This document shows positions 1-12,576 of a stretch of DNA of 64,000 nt, piece after piece. The stretch's first letter is position 1. Each line of letters opens with the position of its first letter. Source of the DNA: Ditibartonella apis (lineage in GTDB: Bacteria; Pseudomonadota; Alphaproteobacteria; Rhizobiales; Rhizobiaceae). The DNA lies in the NCBI RefSeq assembly GCF_001952075.1, contig NZ_LXYU01000002.1, positions 496,001 through 560,000 of the forward strand, written 5' to 3'. Under the pieces are notes generated by a model. That model ran no database searches. It had not been told where the DNA came from and worked only from the letters and a program-made list of their open reading frames with translations. Made by a program: the position numbers and the translations under genes.

Positions 1-788
1 CTTGGATTTTCAATTGCGTTGCCCGTATCGGCTGGATGAACCGCATGACCCAGTTTAAAGACAAAGCGGGGAAAGATCGCGAAAATGCGTCTCTCGGCCT
101 CTTTGCCTATCCAAGTTTGATGGCTGCCGACATTCTTGTCTACCGTGCAACAAAAGTTCCTGTTGGCGAAGACCAGAAACAGCACATCGAATTGACACGC
201 GACATTGCGCAGAAATTCAATAATGACTATTCCGAACGTATTGCCGAACTTGGCGTAGGTGTCGAAATGCAAGTCGGTGACGAAACAGTCAACGGCTTCT
301 TCCCGCTCACAGAGGGGTTGATTGGCGGCTCTGCCACACGTGTCATGTCACTGCGTGACGGAACGAAAAAAATGTCGAAATCCGACCCGTCCGATTTGTC
401 GCGCATCAATTTGATTGACACAGCTGATGATATTTCCAAAAAAATCAAAAAGGCAAAAACCGATTCAGAGCCATTGCCTGAAACTGTTGACGGTTTGAAT
501 GACCGTCCCGAGGCCGATAATCTCGTAGGCATTTATGCAGCTCTTTCTGGAACCGATAAAAAAGCCGTTATAGCAGAATTTGCAGGTAAACAGTTTTCCG
601 AATTCAAGCCGGCACTTGCCGATTTGGCTGTCAGCAAATTGTCTCCGGTCACAGAAGAATTACGTCGTCTCAATAACGAGCCTTCCTATATCGATCAGGT
701 TTTAAGAGAAGGCGCAGAACGCGCAAGCGTTCTTGCCGAAGACACAATGAAGCACGTGCGCGACATAGTGGGCTTCCTTCAGGGATGA
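1..788 (+). CDS. trpS: Tryptophanyl-tRNA synthetase, C-terminal part (5' end outside window)
   Basis: This is the 3' part of tryptophanyl-tRNA synthetase, the class I enzyme that charges tRNA-Trp in the cytoplasm. The reading frame is open from base 3 and already codes for [20 protein letters not shown], a core stretch of the family, so the gene clearly begins upstream of the window. The KMSKS ATP-binding loop is visible around base 370 (KKMSKSDPS), and the C-terminal anticodon-binding helices run to the stop at 788. The visible part corresponds to roughly the last three quarters of a 350-residue enzyme. The kinase, usp and nfu genes follow on the same strand. The family call is firm; only the N-terminus is missing. 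Confidence 0.97.
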   Translation, partial: WIFNCVARIGWMNRMTQFKDKAGKDRENASLGLFAYPSLMAADILVYRATKVPVGEDQKQHIELTRDIAQKFNNDYSERIAELGVGVEMQVGDETVNGFFPLTEGLIGGSATRVMSLRDGTKKMSKSDPSDLSRINLIDTADDISKKIKKAKTDSEPLPETVDGLNDRPEADNLVGIYAALSGTDKKAVIAEFAGKQFSEFKPALADLAVSKLSPVTEELRRLNNEPSYIDQVLREGAERASVLAEDTMKHVRDIVGFLQG

Positions 789-924
789 CTTTCAAAACAA
801 TGATGATAAAGGTGCTTTAAATAAAAGCACCTTCTTCTTGAAGACTGCCGCCAAAAATTATTTGCACAATAGCCGAATTGCACTAAATTTAAAATCAGGT
901 GTGAATTTTCGATTGGAATGTTGT

Positions 925-2001
925 GTGGCGTATACTTCAGAAACAGAAGTCAAAAAGGAAGATAAGACAACCAATACGAAACGCGGATTGAACGACAATC
1001 CGGAGAGCGAACGGTCACGCTTTATTGCGGAAATCGATTTTTTACGCGATCTTGTCCAACAGGCACCCGGTTTCGTCATCGTACTGCTCAATCGCGATCA
1101 CCGTTTTTATCTTGTCAATAATGCCTTTATGGAACTTGTAGGCACACGGGAATTGATCGGACACACTGTTGCCGAAGCCATGCCGGAAATTCCCCGACAA
1201 GGTTTCATTGCTCTGCTTGATCAGGTTTGGGAAACCAAAGAGCCGTTCCGTGGAGCAAGTGTCCCGCTTTTGATTGAACGGCCGGGCAGCGAAGAACCGG
1301 TTTTGCATTATGTCGATTTTATCCACCAACCCATTAAAAATGCAGAAGGTGACGTTATCGGTATCTATGTTCAGGGTATCGACATCACCGAACGCATCAA
1401 TTTCGAAAACCAGCTCCATATTCTCGCCGGAGAATCGGCTCACCGTGTAAAAAATATTCTCGCCATGGTCAATGCGGTGGTTTCCCAAACGCTCAAAAGC
1501 AGCACCGATCTAACAAGCGCCACCGAGAAGGTCGGTGCAAGGCTCAGAGCAATTGCAGAAGCACAGAGTACTTTAAAAGATGAGAGCGGGAAAAAGAGCG
1601 ACCTTAAGGTACTTATTGAAAATACCATGGCAATTGCTACCGAAACTTATGGCAATATCAAAATCAATGGCCCCAAGGTCAATGTATCGGAAAAGGCAGC
1701 GTTGGCGCTTGCCTTAACACTTCACGAGCTCATGACAAATGCGATTAAATATGGCGCGCTTTCGGTTACCTCCGGCCGTGTTTCTGTTACCTGGTCTCGC
1801 ACAAAGGAGGGTGTTATCAATCTGAAATGGAGCGAAAGTAACGGGCCTGAAATTTCTTCCCATCATAAAAAGGGGTTTGGATCGACGCTGATCGAACGGA
1901 GTTTGAGCTATAATCCGCATAATGATGTGAAAATTGATTATGCGCCTAAGGGACTGACATGCCATATTCAGCTCGCGCCCGACGATGCTGCCAGTAGGTG
2001 A
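925..2001 (+). CDS. PAS-domain HWE-family sensor histidine kinase
   Basis: A cytoplasmic sensor kinase without visible membrane segments. An N-terminal PAS domain (about residues 40-160 from the GTG at 925) is followed by an HWE-type dimerisation and catalytic region. The phosphoacceptor His173 lies in AHRVKNILAM, the N-box is HELMTNAIKYGALS, and LKWSESNGP carries the W-x-E that names the family. The start is uncertain: the frame is open from 838 but has no ATG, and GTG 925 has a GGA seven bases upstream; GTG 901 is an alternative. The gene sits between trpS and a universal stress protein gene that begins six bases after its stop, so the two are probably co-transcribed. HWE kinases in this order often feed the general stress response or light/redox sensing; the ligand and partner regulator are not visible here. 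Confidence 0.85.
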   Translation: MAYTSETEVKKEDKTTNTKRGLNDNPESERSRFIAEIDFLRDLVQQAPGFVIVLLNRDHRFYLVNNAFMELVGTRELIGHTVAEAMPEIPRQGFIALLDQVWETKEPFRGASVPLLIERPGSEEPVLHYVDFIHQPIKNAEGDVIGIYVQGIDITERINFENQLHILAGESAHRVKNILAMVNAVVSQTLKSSTDLTSATEKVGARLRAIAEAQSTLKDESGKKSDLKVLIENTMAIATETYGNIKINGPKVNVSEKAALALALTLHELMTNAIKYGALSVTSGRVSVTWSRTKEGVINLKWSESNGPEISSHHKKGFGSTLIERSLSYNPHNDVKIDYAPKGLTCHIQLAPDDAASR

Positions 2002-2007
2002 ACAGAA

Positions 2008-2499
2008 ATGTTATCAAAACGATTAAGCCGCCAATACGGACATAAGCGAAAGTTTCTGGCAATTATCGACGAGACACCGGAATGCCGCCGTGCTGTTGCC
2101 TATGCATCAAGGCGGGCAAAAAACACCGGTGGAAGATTGATCCTGCTTTATGTGATCGACAGTTCGGAATTCCAACATTTCCTTGGCGTGGGCGATATCA
2201 TGCGCGCCGAGTCCCATGAGCAGGCTCGCCAGACTTTATCAGCAATTTCTGATGAAGTTCGGGAAAATCTGGGAATAGAAACGGAAACCAAAATTTGCGA
2301 AGGGCAAAAGGCTGCTGAAATAGTAAAGCTTATCGAAAGCGATCAGGATATTGCGGTTCTTGTGCTCGCGGCCGGCTCGGGGGCTGAAGGTCCGGGGCCG
2401 CTTGTGCAATCTATTGCTGCAAAGGGAAGCGCTTTTCCAATTCCTGTTACAATTATTCCTGATGGCCTAAGTGTGGAAGATATTGATTCAGTTGCTTGA
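2008..2499 (+). CDS. Universal stress protein UspA family
   Basis: A single-domain Usp protein of 163 residues. It has the expected beta-alpha Rossmann-like order: an N-terminal strand FLAIIDETPE, a second strand RLILLYVID, a strand VLVLAAGSG, and a glycine-rich GSGAEGPGPL near the C-terminus where nucleotide-binding members carry their G-x2-G-x9-G(S/T) motif. The match to the ATP-binding pattern is only partial, so I do not assign nucleotide binding. It starts six bases after the sensor kinase stop, which suggests coupled expression and a stress role. The family is confident; the precise function is unknown. Confidence 0.85.
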   Translation: MLSKRLSRQYGHKRKFLAIIDETPECRRAVAYASRRAKNTGGRLILLYVIDSSEFQHFLGVGDIMRAESHEQARQTLSAISDEVRENLGIETETKICEGQKAAEIVKLIESDQDIAVLVLAAGSGAEGPGPLVQSIAAKGSAFPIPVTIIPDGLSVEDIDSVA

Positions 2500-2670
2500 C
2501 CAACTTTTCCCACCCTATTTAAAACAAAAGCATTTCGAAAAAAGAAACTCTTCACTGCAATGTCATTCCTGCTGGATGACTTGCCTCTTGAATTTTTGTT
2601 CCGTAAAGCAGCATATAAAAGGCAATCGAATAACGCACCTTGCATGCCTTGACCATGAAAAGGAAATTAT

Positions 2671-3246
2671 ATGTTCATCCAGACAGAAACCACGCCTAAT
2701 CCCGCAACACTAAAATTCCTGCCCGGCCGGGTTGTATTGGAAGAAGGTGTTGCTGAATTCCGCGATAAAGAAGACGCATCCGAACGTTCTCCTCTCGCTT
2801 CCAAACTTTTCACCATTCCCGGTGTTACCGGCGTTTTCTTCGGCTATGATTTCATCACTGTCACTAAAGACAACTCGGAATGGCAGCATCTGAAACCTGC
2901 AATATTGGGAACTATTATGGAACATTTCATGTCCAATAGCCCGATAATGGCAGCGCATGTCAATGATGTTCCTGATGTACCGGTTGGAGAAGAGTTTTTC
3001 TCGGAAGAAGATAAAGATATCGTTGACACAATCAAGGAGCTTATCGAAACACGGGTTCGTCCCGCTGTGGCCAATGATGGTGGTGATATCACGTTCCGCG
3101 GTTTCGAGCACGGTGTTGTCTATTTGAACATGCGTGGCTCTTGCTCGGGTTGTCCGGCTTCAACAGCAACCCTCAAACATGGAATCGAAAATCTTTTGCG
3201 TCATTTCGTTCCGGAAGTTGCAGGCGTTGAGGAATACCCCACGTGA
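2671..3246 (+). CDS. NifU-family (Nfu-type) iron-sulfur cluster carrier
   Basis: A protein of 191 residues with the architecture of alphaproteobacterial and mitochondrial Nfu1. The Nfu N-terminal domain covers residues 1-87, beginning MFIQTETTPNPATLKFLPG. A linker follows, then the NifU domain at about 112-185, containing Cys158 and Cys161 in GSCSGCPAS. The CxxC pair binds a shared [4Fe-4S] cluster in a dimer that is passed to client enzymes. The start has a good ribosome site (AAAAGGAAATTAT before ATG). It lies about 170 bases after the usp gene on the same strand, an order I recall in related genomes downstream of trpS. Confidence 0.93.
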   Translation: MFIQTETTPNPATLKFLPGRVVLEEGVAEFRDKEDASERSPLASKLFTIPGVTGVFFGYDFITVTKDNSEWQHLKPAILGTIMEHFMSNSPIMAAHVNDVPDVPVGEEFFSEEDKDIVDTIKELIETRVRPAVANDGGDITFRGFEHGVVYLNMRGSCSGCPASTATLKHGIENLLRHFVPEVAGVEEYPT

Positions 3247-3681
3247 CGAATCCCGAATAGAGCGAATCCGGACTGTAGAAACTTTAAAGTTTAACAATCC
3301 GAGTAGCTATGCTTGTGAATAATTCATTCTTTTTTAACCTTTTGCACAAGGACAGGATGAATCTTGTTACGATCTTTATTCTCCTCATTTGGGTGGCTAT
3401 TCCGGCTTTTGGCATTAAAGTAAGTTTCCTTTTTAACTTTGCGATAAGACATCCAAACCTTAGGAAAATATCTCTAGCCTTATGTGTTTAACCCATTGAA
3501 GCTTATATATTTGTTTGAATTTTTGCTCCTTTGGACAAACTCGATCGGGCTGCATTTTATAAACGCTGTCCGATCTCTTTTCATCAATGTTCCACAAAAT
3601 ACGGCTTTTTATGAGCGGCATTCTTTACCTAAAGAATAACGTTTTCCCAAGCCAGTTCACTAAAAAATTAAAACCAGCTTC

Positions 3682-3710
3682 TTGACATTATAAGGGGCAA
3701 TTTTTATCTG
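3682..3710 (+). promoter_or_regulatory. groESL promoter
   Basis: TTGACA at 3682-3687 and TATCTG at 3705-3710 are separated by 17 bases, a good vegetative-type promoter. The CTTGAC with downstream T-rich stretch is also compatible with an alphaproteobacterial heat-shock sigma promoter, so the sigma factor is not decided. The CIRCE operator starts 10 bases downstream, where HrcA would block transcription initiation. Confidence 0.7.
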
Positions 3711-3720
3711 TTCTCATGAG

Positions 3721-3747
3721 TTAGCACTCCCACATCGAGAGTGCTAA
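3721..3747 (+). promoter_or_regulatory. CIRCE operator (HrcA binding site)
   Basis: A perfect consensus CIRCE inverted repeat: TTAGCACTC at 3721-3729, a nine-base spacer, and GAGTGCTAA at 3739-3747. HrcA dimers bind this element and repress groESL until heat shock occupies GroEL. It lies 62 bases upstream of the groES start, as expected in alphaproteobacteria. Confidence 0.97.
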
Positions 3748-3809
3748 TCGAGGAAAAACCTCAACGAAATCGAGTTTAATTAAAGTTAAACATTTTAAGG
3801 GTTCAAGAC

Positions 3810-4106
3810 ATGGCAAAAACCAAATTCCGCCCATTACACGATCGCGTAGTCGTTCGTCGGGTTGAATCAGAAGAAAAAACCGCAGGTGGGATCATCATCC
3901 CAGATACAGCCAAAGAAAAGCCGCAGGAAGGCGAAGTTCTCGCTGTTGGTCCGGGTGCACGTGATGAAAGCGGCAAGCTCGTTGCTCTTGACGTAAAAGC
4001 AGGCGACCGCGTTCTCTTTGGCAAATGGTCAGGAACCGAAGTCAAGCTGGATGGTGAAGACGTCCTGATTATGAAAGAATCCGATATTATGGGTATTCTT
4101 GGCTGA
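3810..4106 (+). CDS. groES: Co-chaperonin GroES
   Basis: A 98-residue GroES. It opens [17 protein letters not shown], carries the mobile loop [21 protein letters not shown] that docks on GroEL, and ends with the conserved [15 protein letters not shown]. Seven copies form the lid of the GroEL folding chamber in the cytosol. groEL follows after 59 bases and shares the CIRCE-controlled promoter upstream. Length is normal. Confidence 0.98.
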   Translation: MAKTKFRPLHDRVVVRRVESEEKTAGGIIIPDTAKEKPQEGEVLAVGPGARDESGKLVALDVKAGDRVLFGKWSGTEVKLDGEDVLIMKESDIMGILG

Positions 4107-4165
4107 TAGCCATTTTCCCATAAATTTTAAAAACAATTCCGGGATAATTCCCAAGGAGATATTAA

Positions 4166-5800
<1,635 letters not shown>

Positions 5801-5827
5801 TAAAGAAGTTCACGACAACGTTAATGA

Positions 5828-5851
5828 ACGGGCCTTCGGGCCCGTTTTTTT
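5828..5851 (+). terminator. Rho-independent terminator of groESL
   Basis: ACGGGCC (5828-5834), a UUCG tetraloop and GGCCCGT (5839-5845) form a perfect seven-pair stem. A run of T follows to 5851. It lies 28 bases after the groEL stop. Confidence 0.95.
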
Positions 5852-6266
5852 ATACCAGGTTCGTCATCACATCCTCGGTTTACGCGTGGCATAAATTCGC
5901 CAAGCCGTCGGTTTATCGTCAATACAAACAGCATGGAGCCAATATTTAAAAAATAGATTATTTCCGTCACTAAAAAATGCGGTCGAGTTGGTGTTTTTGT
6001 TGTCTTTTAAAATTTTTAAGCCACTTTTAATTGGTAGCGTATTATTTCTTCAGCCAGTTTTGGGCTGTTTCATCAGAAATATGTAATAATATGCCGCTCA
6101 TTTTTTCGCTTCAGTCTTATTGTTTTATTATCCGGTTTTGCGGGCGACTTTTTCTCACCAAAATATGTATAAAAACAGGTTCAAGATATAGTTTCGATCC
6201 CGTTTAAGGCCTTTTCTCATTGCTTTTCTTGGTCTATCGTCTCCTCAACCACAGAGGAGTTTTATC
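5852..6266. other. Intergenic region before fumC, no gene seen
   Basis: About 415 AT-rich bases between the groESL terminator and fumC. I find no supported open frame, tRNA or clear repeat. The fumC promoter must lie here. GAGGAG about ten bases before the fumC ATG is a good ribosome site. Confidence 0.5.
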
Positions 6267-7655
6267 ATGGTACAAACCCGTACAGAAACGGATACATTCG
6301 GTCCGATCGAGGTTCCCGCAGACCACTATTGGGGGGCACAAACAGAACGCTCTTTGCACAATTTCAAAATTGGCGGCGAAAAGCAGCCATTGCCGCTTAT
6401 TCATGCCTTGGGACTTATCAAAAAAGCCGCAGCCATGGCCAATATGAAAGCCAAAAAGCTTTCGCCGGAGTTGGGAAAAGCAATTATTGCTGCTGCCGAT
6501 GAAGTCATTGGCGGAAAACTTGACGACAATTTTCCACTCGTCGTCTGGCAGACCGGTTCGGGCACGCAAACCAATATGAATGTCAACGAAGTTATTGCAA
6601 ACCGTGCTATCGAGATGCTCGGGGGAGAAATGGGATCAAAAAAGCCTGTTCACCCCAATGACCACGTTAATATGAGCCAATCATCCAACGACTCATTTCC
6701 GACAGCCATTCATATCTCGGCGGCTTTAGAGACCATCAACAAACTTTTCCCGGCAATCGACCATCTCACGATTGCGTTGAAGGACAAAGAAAAAGAATTT
6801 TCCAAAATTATCAAAATCGGTCGCACCCACACACAGGATGCCACGCCGATCACGCTGGGACAGGAATTCTCAGGTTACCGTGCAGCACTCGAACATAACA
6901 GAAAACGCATCGAGGCGGCACTGCAAGATGTTCTCAAACTTGCCCAAGGTGGTACGGCAGTCGGTACCGGTTTGAACGCACCAATCGGTTTTGACAAGGA
7001 TTTTGTCGAAGCAGTGACCGACATTACAGGCGTTGCATTTGAAACTGCCGATAACAAATTCGAAGCTTTGGCAAGCCACGGCGCAATTACCAATTTCCAT
7101 GGCAGCCTCAACGCTTTGGCAACCGATCTTTTCAAAATTGCCAATGATATTCGCCTTTTGGGTTCCGGTCCCCGCTGCGGTCTTGGTGAATTAAGCTTAC
7201 CGGAAAACGAACCGGGTTCTTCGATTATGCCGGGCAAAGTCAACCCGACCCAGTGCGAAGCAATGACGATGGTTGCCTGTCAGGTTTTTGGCAATGAAAC
7301 CACGATCACTGTTGCCGCAAGTCAGGGGCATTTTGAACTCAATGTCTATAAACCGGTTATTGCATTCAATGTTTTGCAATCGATCAAAATTTTGTCGGAA
7401 TGCATGGTGTCTTTTGCAGATAATTGCGTCAAAGGCATCAAGGCCAATGAAACACGCATCCATGATCTTCTCGAAAAATCCTTGATGCTGGTTACAGCAC
7501 TTGCCCCGGCAATCGGTTATGACAAAGCTGCAAAAATTGCCAAAACTGCCCATAAGAATGGCACAACACTGCGTGAAGAAGCACTGAAAGCGGGCGTATC
7601 AGAGGAAGATTATAATCGTCTGGTCAAACCGGAAAATATGATCCATCCGAAATGA
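6267..7655 (+). CDS. fumC: Fumarate hydratase class II
   Basis: The iron-independent fumarase of the TCA cycle, interconverting fumarate and L-malate. Its 462 residues match the usual length. The substrate-site stretch [17 protein letters not shown], the family signature [16 protein letters not shown] and the N-terminal [18 protein letters not shown] are all present, which separates it from aspartase and argininosuccinate lyase. The start is set by a GAGGAG ribosome site. It is transcribed alone and ends at a bidirectional terminator shared with the convergent pgm gene. Confidence 0.97.
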   Translation: MVQTRTETDTFGPIEVPADHYWGAQTERSLHNFKIGGEKQPLPLIHALGLIKKAAAMANMKAKKLSPELGKAIIAAADEVIGGKLDDNFPLVVWQTGSGTQTNMNVNEVIANRAIEMLGGEMGSKKPVHPNDHVNMSQSSNDSFPTAIHISAALETINKLFPAIDHLTIALKDKEKEFSKIIKIGRTHTQDATPITLGQEFSGYRAALEHNRKRIEAALQDVLKLAQGGTAVGTGLNAPIGFDKDFVEAVTDITGVAFETADNKFEALASHGAITNFHGSLNALATDLFKIANDIRLLGSGPRCGLGELSLPENEPGSSIMPGKVNPTQCEAMTMVACQVFGNETTITVAASQGHFELNVYKPVIAFNVLQSIKILSECMVSFADNCVKGIKANETRIHDLLEKSLMLVTALAPAIGYDKAAKIAKTAHKNGTTLREEALKAGVSEEDYNRLVKPENMIHPK

Positions 7656-7710
7656 GTTAAACCAAACGAACGTTTGTCGTTCCGGTTTGTTTATCTCTTA
7701 TTCAATTCAA

Positions 7711-7742
7711 AAAGCCCTGTAAAAATTTACAGGGCTTTTTGT
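7711..7742 (+). terminator. Terminator between convergent fumC and pgm
   Basis: AAAGCCCTGTAAA (7711-7723) pairs with TTTACAGGGCTTT (7726-7738), flanked by T on one side and A on the other. The symmetric A-stem-T form can stop transcription from both sides, which suits the convergent genes fumC and pgm. Confidence 0.9.
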
Positions 7743-7862
7743 TATATTTGATTTTCCGTTTTAAAAAACGTTTTGCAGTGCGAGATGGACGGTGTTTGAA
7801 AAGGCAATGGCCTATCCTTTATCTCAAAGGCACATTCCTGCCTCACCACACGTCTTTTATTC

Positions 7863-9527
<1,665 letters not shown>

Positions 9528-9688
9528 TTAAAGCGATTAACCAAAAATATCGAGTGTAAAATTATCAATCTTTCGGGGGCGAGCTTGCAAGTTAACGGCC
9601 GATCTCTTACCTTTCTTATGTGAATTCCGGCTCACACTGCCTGCCTTATCGGACAGGCCGAAAGATATAAAAATACAGGAGCAAATTA

Positions 9689-10219
9689 ATGATCGGACAA
9701 AAAGTTCCAAATGTAACATTTCATACGCGTGTACGTGATGAATCTATTGGGGGTTCAAACCCGTTCCGTTGGCAAGATGTCAACACTGATGAATATTTCA
9801 AGGGCAAGCGCGTAGTATTGTTCTCATTGCCGGGCGCATTTACCCCAACATGCTCGACCTATCAGCTGCCGGATTTTGAAAAACTTTATCCGGAATTCAA
9901 GAAGCTTGGCATTGATGAAGTTTACTGCCTTGCTGTTAATGACGCTTTTGTTATGAATGCCTGGGGCAGACACAACAAATTGCAACACATCAAACTTATT
10001 CCTGATGGCAATGGCGAATTCACCCGTAAAATGGGTATGCTTGTCAACAAATCCAATTTGGGTTTCGGCATGCGTTCATGGCGTTATGCTGCTGTTGTTA
10101 ATGATGGTGTTGTTGAAAAATGGTTCGAGGAAAAAGGTTTCTCGGATAACTGCGAGACTGATCCTTATGGTGAATCTTCACCTCAGAACATTTTGAAAGT
10201 CCTCAAGGGCGAGAAATAA
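9689..10219 (+). CDS. Peroxiredoxin, Prx5-like (thioredoxin fold)
   Basis: A cytoplasmic thiol peroxidase that reduces hydrogen peroxide and organic hydroperoxides. The peroxidatic cysteine is Cys55 in PGAFTPTCSTYQLPDF, the hallmark of the Prx5/AhpE-type family. A second cysteine, Cys155 in SDNCETDPYG, could act as resolving or glutathione-reacting residue. The 176-residue length fits glutaredoxin-dependent bacterial members that lack a fused glutaredoxin. A ribosome site AGGAG precedes the ATG at 9689, and a terminator follows the stop. Confidence 0.93.
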   Translation: MIGQKVPNVTFHTRVRDESIGGSNPFRWQDVNTDEYFKGKRVVLFSLPGAFTPTCSTYQLPDFEKLYPEFKKLGIDEVYCLAVNDAFVMNAWGRHNKLQHIKLIPDGNGEFTRKMGMLVNKSNLGFGMRSWRYAAVVNDGVVEKWFEEKGFSDNCETDPYGESSPQNILKVLKGEK

Positions 10220-10227
10220 TATCAATC

Positions 10228-10262
10228 AAGGCTCCTGCCTATGTTTCGCAGGGGCCTTTTAT
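10228..10262 (+). terminator. Terminator after the peroxiredoxin gene
   Basis: AAGGCTCCTGC (10228-10238) pairs with GCAGGGGCCTT (10248-10258) with one G-U pair, followed by a short T run. Two small genes start right after it. Confidence 0.85.
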
Positions 10263-10277
10263 ATTCAAGAGGTCAAT

Positions 10278-10475
10278 ATGGGTATTTCATTCAATCTTGA
10301 CGCGCAAACATTGACTGCATTGCAAAACTTTCTGCACGACAATCATAAGATCAAAAGCGAGGCTGAAGCTGTCGAGCTTTTTTTAAAGAAATCACTTCAG
10401 GAACTGGGATATTTGGGAAGAGAACCGGGAGCGGCTACAAGCCCTGATCGTTTAAATTCCAGCAATGATGATTGA
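10278..10475 (+). CDS. Small conserved-looking protein of unknown function (65 aa)
   Basis: A 65-residue protein beginning MGISFNLDAQTLTALQNFL, with a ribosome site AAGAGG before the ATG. Its first 50 residues look like two amphipathic helices, and the tail is polar and acidic (ending SSNDD). The pattern of a short strand then helix-helix recalls ribbon-helix-helix proteins, but I do not recognise a family. It starts 15 bases after the peroxiredoxin terminator and is followed after five bases by a 53-residue membrane protein, so the two probably form a small operon. Confidence 0.6.
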   Translation: MGISFNLDAQTLTALQNFLHDNHKIKSEAEAVELFLKKSLQELGYLGREPGAATSPDRLNSSNDD

Positions 10476-10480
10476 GTTCG

Positions 10481-10642
10481 ATGTCTGATCGATCCGATCC
10501 CGCTTCAGTTGAAAAACGACGCATAAAATCGCGCTTCTTTGTTCTGTTGATTGTAGCAATCATCCTTGTGATGCTGCTTGTCGCCGTGACATTTGTATTT
10601 TTTGATATAACAGGAATTGAGGCGCTTAACAGCTTGGCCTAA
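10481..10642 (+). CDS. Small single-pass membrane protein (53 aa)
   Basis: An ATG-initiated frame of 53 residues. A charged N-terminus MSDRSDPASVEKRRIKSR is followed by a strongly hydrophobic stretch of about 23 residues from FFVLLIVAI to FVFF, then a short polar tail ending NSLA. The positive charges before the segment predict the N-terminus in the cytoplasm. It begins five bases after the stop of the 65-residue gene and ends before hisG, which runs the other way. No family is recognised; support is the spacing and protein-like composition. Confidence 0.55.
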   Translation: MSDRSDPASVEKRRIKSRFFVLLIVAIILVMLLVAVTFVFFDITGIEALNSLA

Positions 10643-10723
10643 ATGCGACATGGCCTAAGTATAACGGAAACATCCCGTTTCAAATATATCAAAGCCATTC
10701 AGTTTCAATTTGCATCTCGGCTT

Positions 10724-11419
10724 TTATTTTTTTGCTACTTTACCCAATTTTTCAATAATTTCTTGAACTCCGCTTTTTTCGCGGCTTCTCAACGCTGAAA
10801 CAAGTGACGCTTGTGATTTTAAAATAACGCCATCATCCAATATTTTTAGCTTGTTTGCCCTTAACGTTTCACCGGTAGAGGTGATATCGACAATCATATC
10901 GGCCGAACCGGCCGCAGGAGCTCCTTCGGTTGCACCTAGACTTTCAACAATACGATAGACTTGTATTCCATGCTTTTGTGAAAAGAATTGCTGCGTCAGA
11001 CGCCAGAATTTTGTTGCAATACGAATTCTACGTCCATGACGCTGACGGAATTCGGCTGCAACGTCGTCAAGATCGGCCATTGTCACGACATCATGCCAAA
11101 CAGCCGGAACAGCAACCACCACATCGGCAAAACCGAAACCGAGCGGAACTTCAACTTTCACTTTTGTCTCGGAATGGGCAAGCGTTTCGTGGATCAAATC
11201 CTGCCCTGTTACACCGAGATCAACATTGCCATAACCCAGTTCACGGGCAATTTCGGAAGCAGATAGAAAAAGAATATCGATATTCTTGTCATTGGCAACG
11301 GCCGCCCGATAGTTACGGTCATTGTCGGCAAGAACGATCTCGTAACCGGCAGCTTTCAAGGTGTCCAATGTCTTATCTTTAAGACGGCCTTTCGAGGGAA
11401 GTGCGAGTGTAACTGTCAT
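10724..11419 (-). CDS. hisG: ATP phosphoribosyltransferase, short form, catalytic subunit
   Basis: Catalyses the first step of histidine synthesis, joining PRPP and ATP. At 231 residues it is the short form lacking the C-terminal regulatory domain, so it depends on HisZ, whose gene ends two bases upstream. The start [21 protein letters not shown] and the PRPP-binding region around [16 protein letters not shown] are family features. It is the last gene of the hisS-hisZ-hisG operon. Histidine feedback would act through the HisZ-HisG complex. Confidence 0.96.
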   Translation of the reverse strand: MTVTLALPSKGRLKDKTLDTLKAAGYEIVLADNDRNYRAAVANDKNIDILFLSASEIARELGYGNVDLGVTGQDLIHETLAHSETKVKVEVPLGFGFADVVVAVPAVWHDVVTMADLDDVAAEFRQRHGRRIRIATKFWRLTQQFFSQKHGIQVYRIVESLGATEGAPAAGSADMIVDITSTGETLRANKLKILDDGVILKSQASLVSALRSREKSGVQEIIEKLGKVAKK

Positions 11420-11421
11420 GA

Positions 11422-12576
11422 TTATTTCCCTTGCCCCTTTTGAATCCCGACTGTGCTTTCGTCGTCATTCGAAAGTCTGTCAAGCCAAACCGAAAAACCG
11501 ACAGCCGGTATCGGTCTATCAGCCCCGAGCATTGTCATCAGACGGTTATAACGTCCGCCACCGATAATAACATTATCATCTTTGCGAATTTCAAAAACAA
11601 AACCGGTATAGTAATCGAGCGGGCGACCGAAAGCTGCATCATATTCAACATCTTCAAGCTTGATCCCTTGAGTCGCAAAAGCCCGATTTCGCGCCTTGAA
11701 CGGCATTAGAAACCGGTCGCTCACCAATTCATATTTTTTCCCGAAATCAAAAAGTGCATCTTCGGCGTCATCAAGGGGCAAGCGAATTGCCAAAAACTCT
11801 TCCAAAGCTTCGAGGACCGGTTTGGTAAGCCTTACAGAAGATAAAAGCTGTTTTTCCAAAAGCCGCCTTGCAATTTCTGTCGGACTGCGGCCGGCAGATG
11901 GTGAAATGCCCGCATCAAGCATCTCTTCCTCAATATAACTCGTCAATGCTGCTTCATCTTGCGCCTTAACCAGTTTCATCAGATTGTCGGGCAAACTCTG
12001 TTCGCTTTTCGGTTCAGCAAGAATATGTAAAAGATCACGCAATTGCTTGGCGTTACCAAAACTGCGCAGCAGCCTTTTTTGCCATGTCGGGACAATACCG
12101 AGTTCTTGAAGAACCGAAGCAAACACACTTTGGTCGCCCAAATGAACCCCGTAACCGGAACTCTTCGAAACACGTTCCAACAAGGCCAAGGCTTCTCCTA
12201 GTGAACGTGCATCAGCCGCGGCTTCGTCAACATCCCCTAAATCTTCAATGCCTGCCTGATAAAAACCGTTTTCTCCCGAGCGGCTTTGCCTGAAAACTTC
12301 ACCAATATAGGCGTAGCGGCGTGGTGTTGTTGCACCTGTTTTTATGTGCTTGATACAAACGGGAATTGTAAATTCCGGCCGCAAGCACAAACTGTCGCCA
12401 TTTTCATTTTCGGTCATAAAAATACGGCGGCGCAAATCCTCTCCCGCCATGTCGAGAAAAGGCTCGGCCGGTTGTAAAATCGGAATTGAAACGGTTTGCA
12501 AATGGTTATCGCCAAAAAAATCTTTGATGGCGTTGGCTTTTAACTCGGATCCGGTCATTTTCTTCCCGCTCGACAC
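11422..12576 (-). CDS. hisZ: ATP phosphoribosyltransferase regulatory subunit
   Basis: A HisRS-like paralogue without aminoacylation activity that forms a hetero-octamer with short HisG and carries the histidine feedback site. It retains the class II synthetase-like core (for example [30 protein letters not shown] and [15 protein letters not shown]) but lacks the anticodon-binding domain. A GTG start at 12576 overlaps the hisS stop by one base (TAGTG). An ATG at 12558, preceded by GGGAAG, is an alternative that would shorten the protein by six residues. Length is 384 residues with the GTG start. Confidence 0.93.
   Translation of the reverse strand: MSSGKKMTGSELKANAIKDFFGDNHLQTVSIPILQPAEPFLDMAGEDLRRRIFMTENENGDSLCLRPEFTIPVCIKHIKTGATTPRRYAYIGEVFRQSRSGENGFYQAGIEDLGDVDEAAADARSLGEALALLERVSKSSGYGVHLGDQSVFASVLQELGIVPTWQKRLLRSFGNAKQLRDLLHILAEPKSEQSLPDNLMKLVKAQDEAALTSYIEEEMLDAGISPSAGRSPTEIARRLLEKQLLSSVRLTKPVLEALEEFLAIRLPLDDAEDALFDFGKKYELVSDRFLMPFKARNRAFATQGIKLEDVEYDAAFGRPLDYYTGFVFEIRKDDNVIIGGGRYNRLMTMLGADRPIPAVGFSVWLDRLSNDDESTVGIQKGQGK

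Larger units (their letters stand above)
3247..3809. other. Intergenic region upstream of groESL
   Basis: A stretch of 563 bases between nfu and groES. Its right third holds the groESL promoter and CIRCE operator, annotated separately. A 60-codon plus-strand frame (3309-3491) codes for a hydrophobic peptide, but I see no convincing ribosome site or family and do not call it a gene. Nothing else is recognised. Confidence 0.6.

Noticed and set aside
3309..3491. 60-codon hydrophobic frame between nfu and groES
   Set aside because: No convincing ribosome site, AT-rich composition that favours Phe, Leu and Ile by chance, and no recognisable family.
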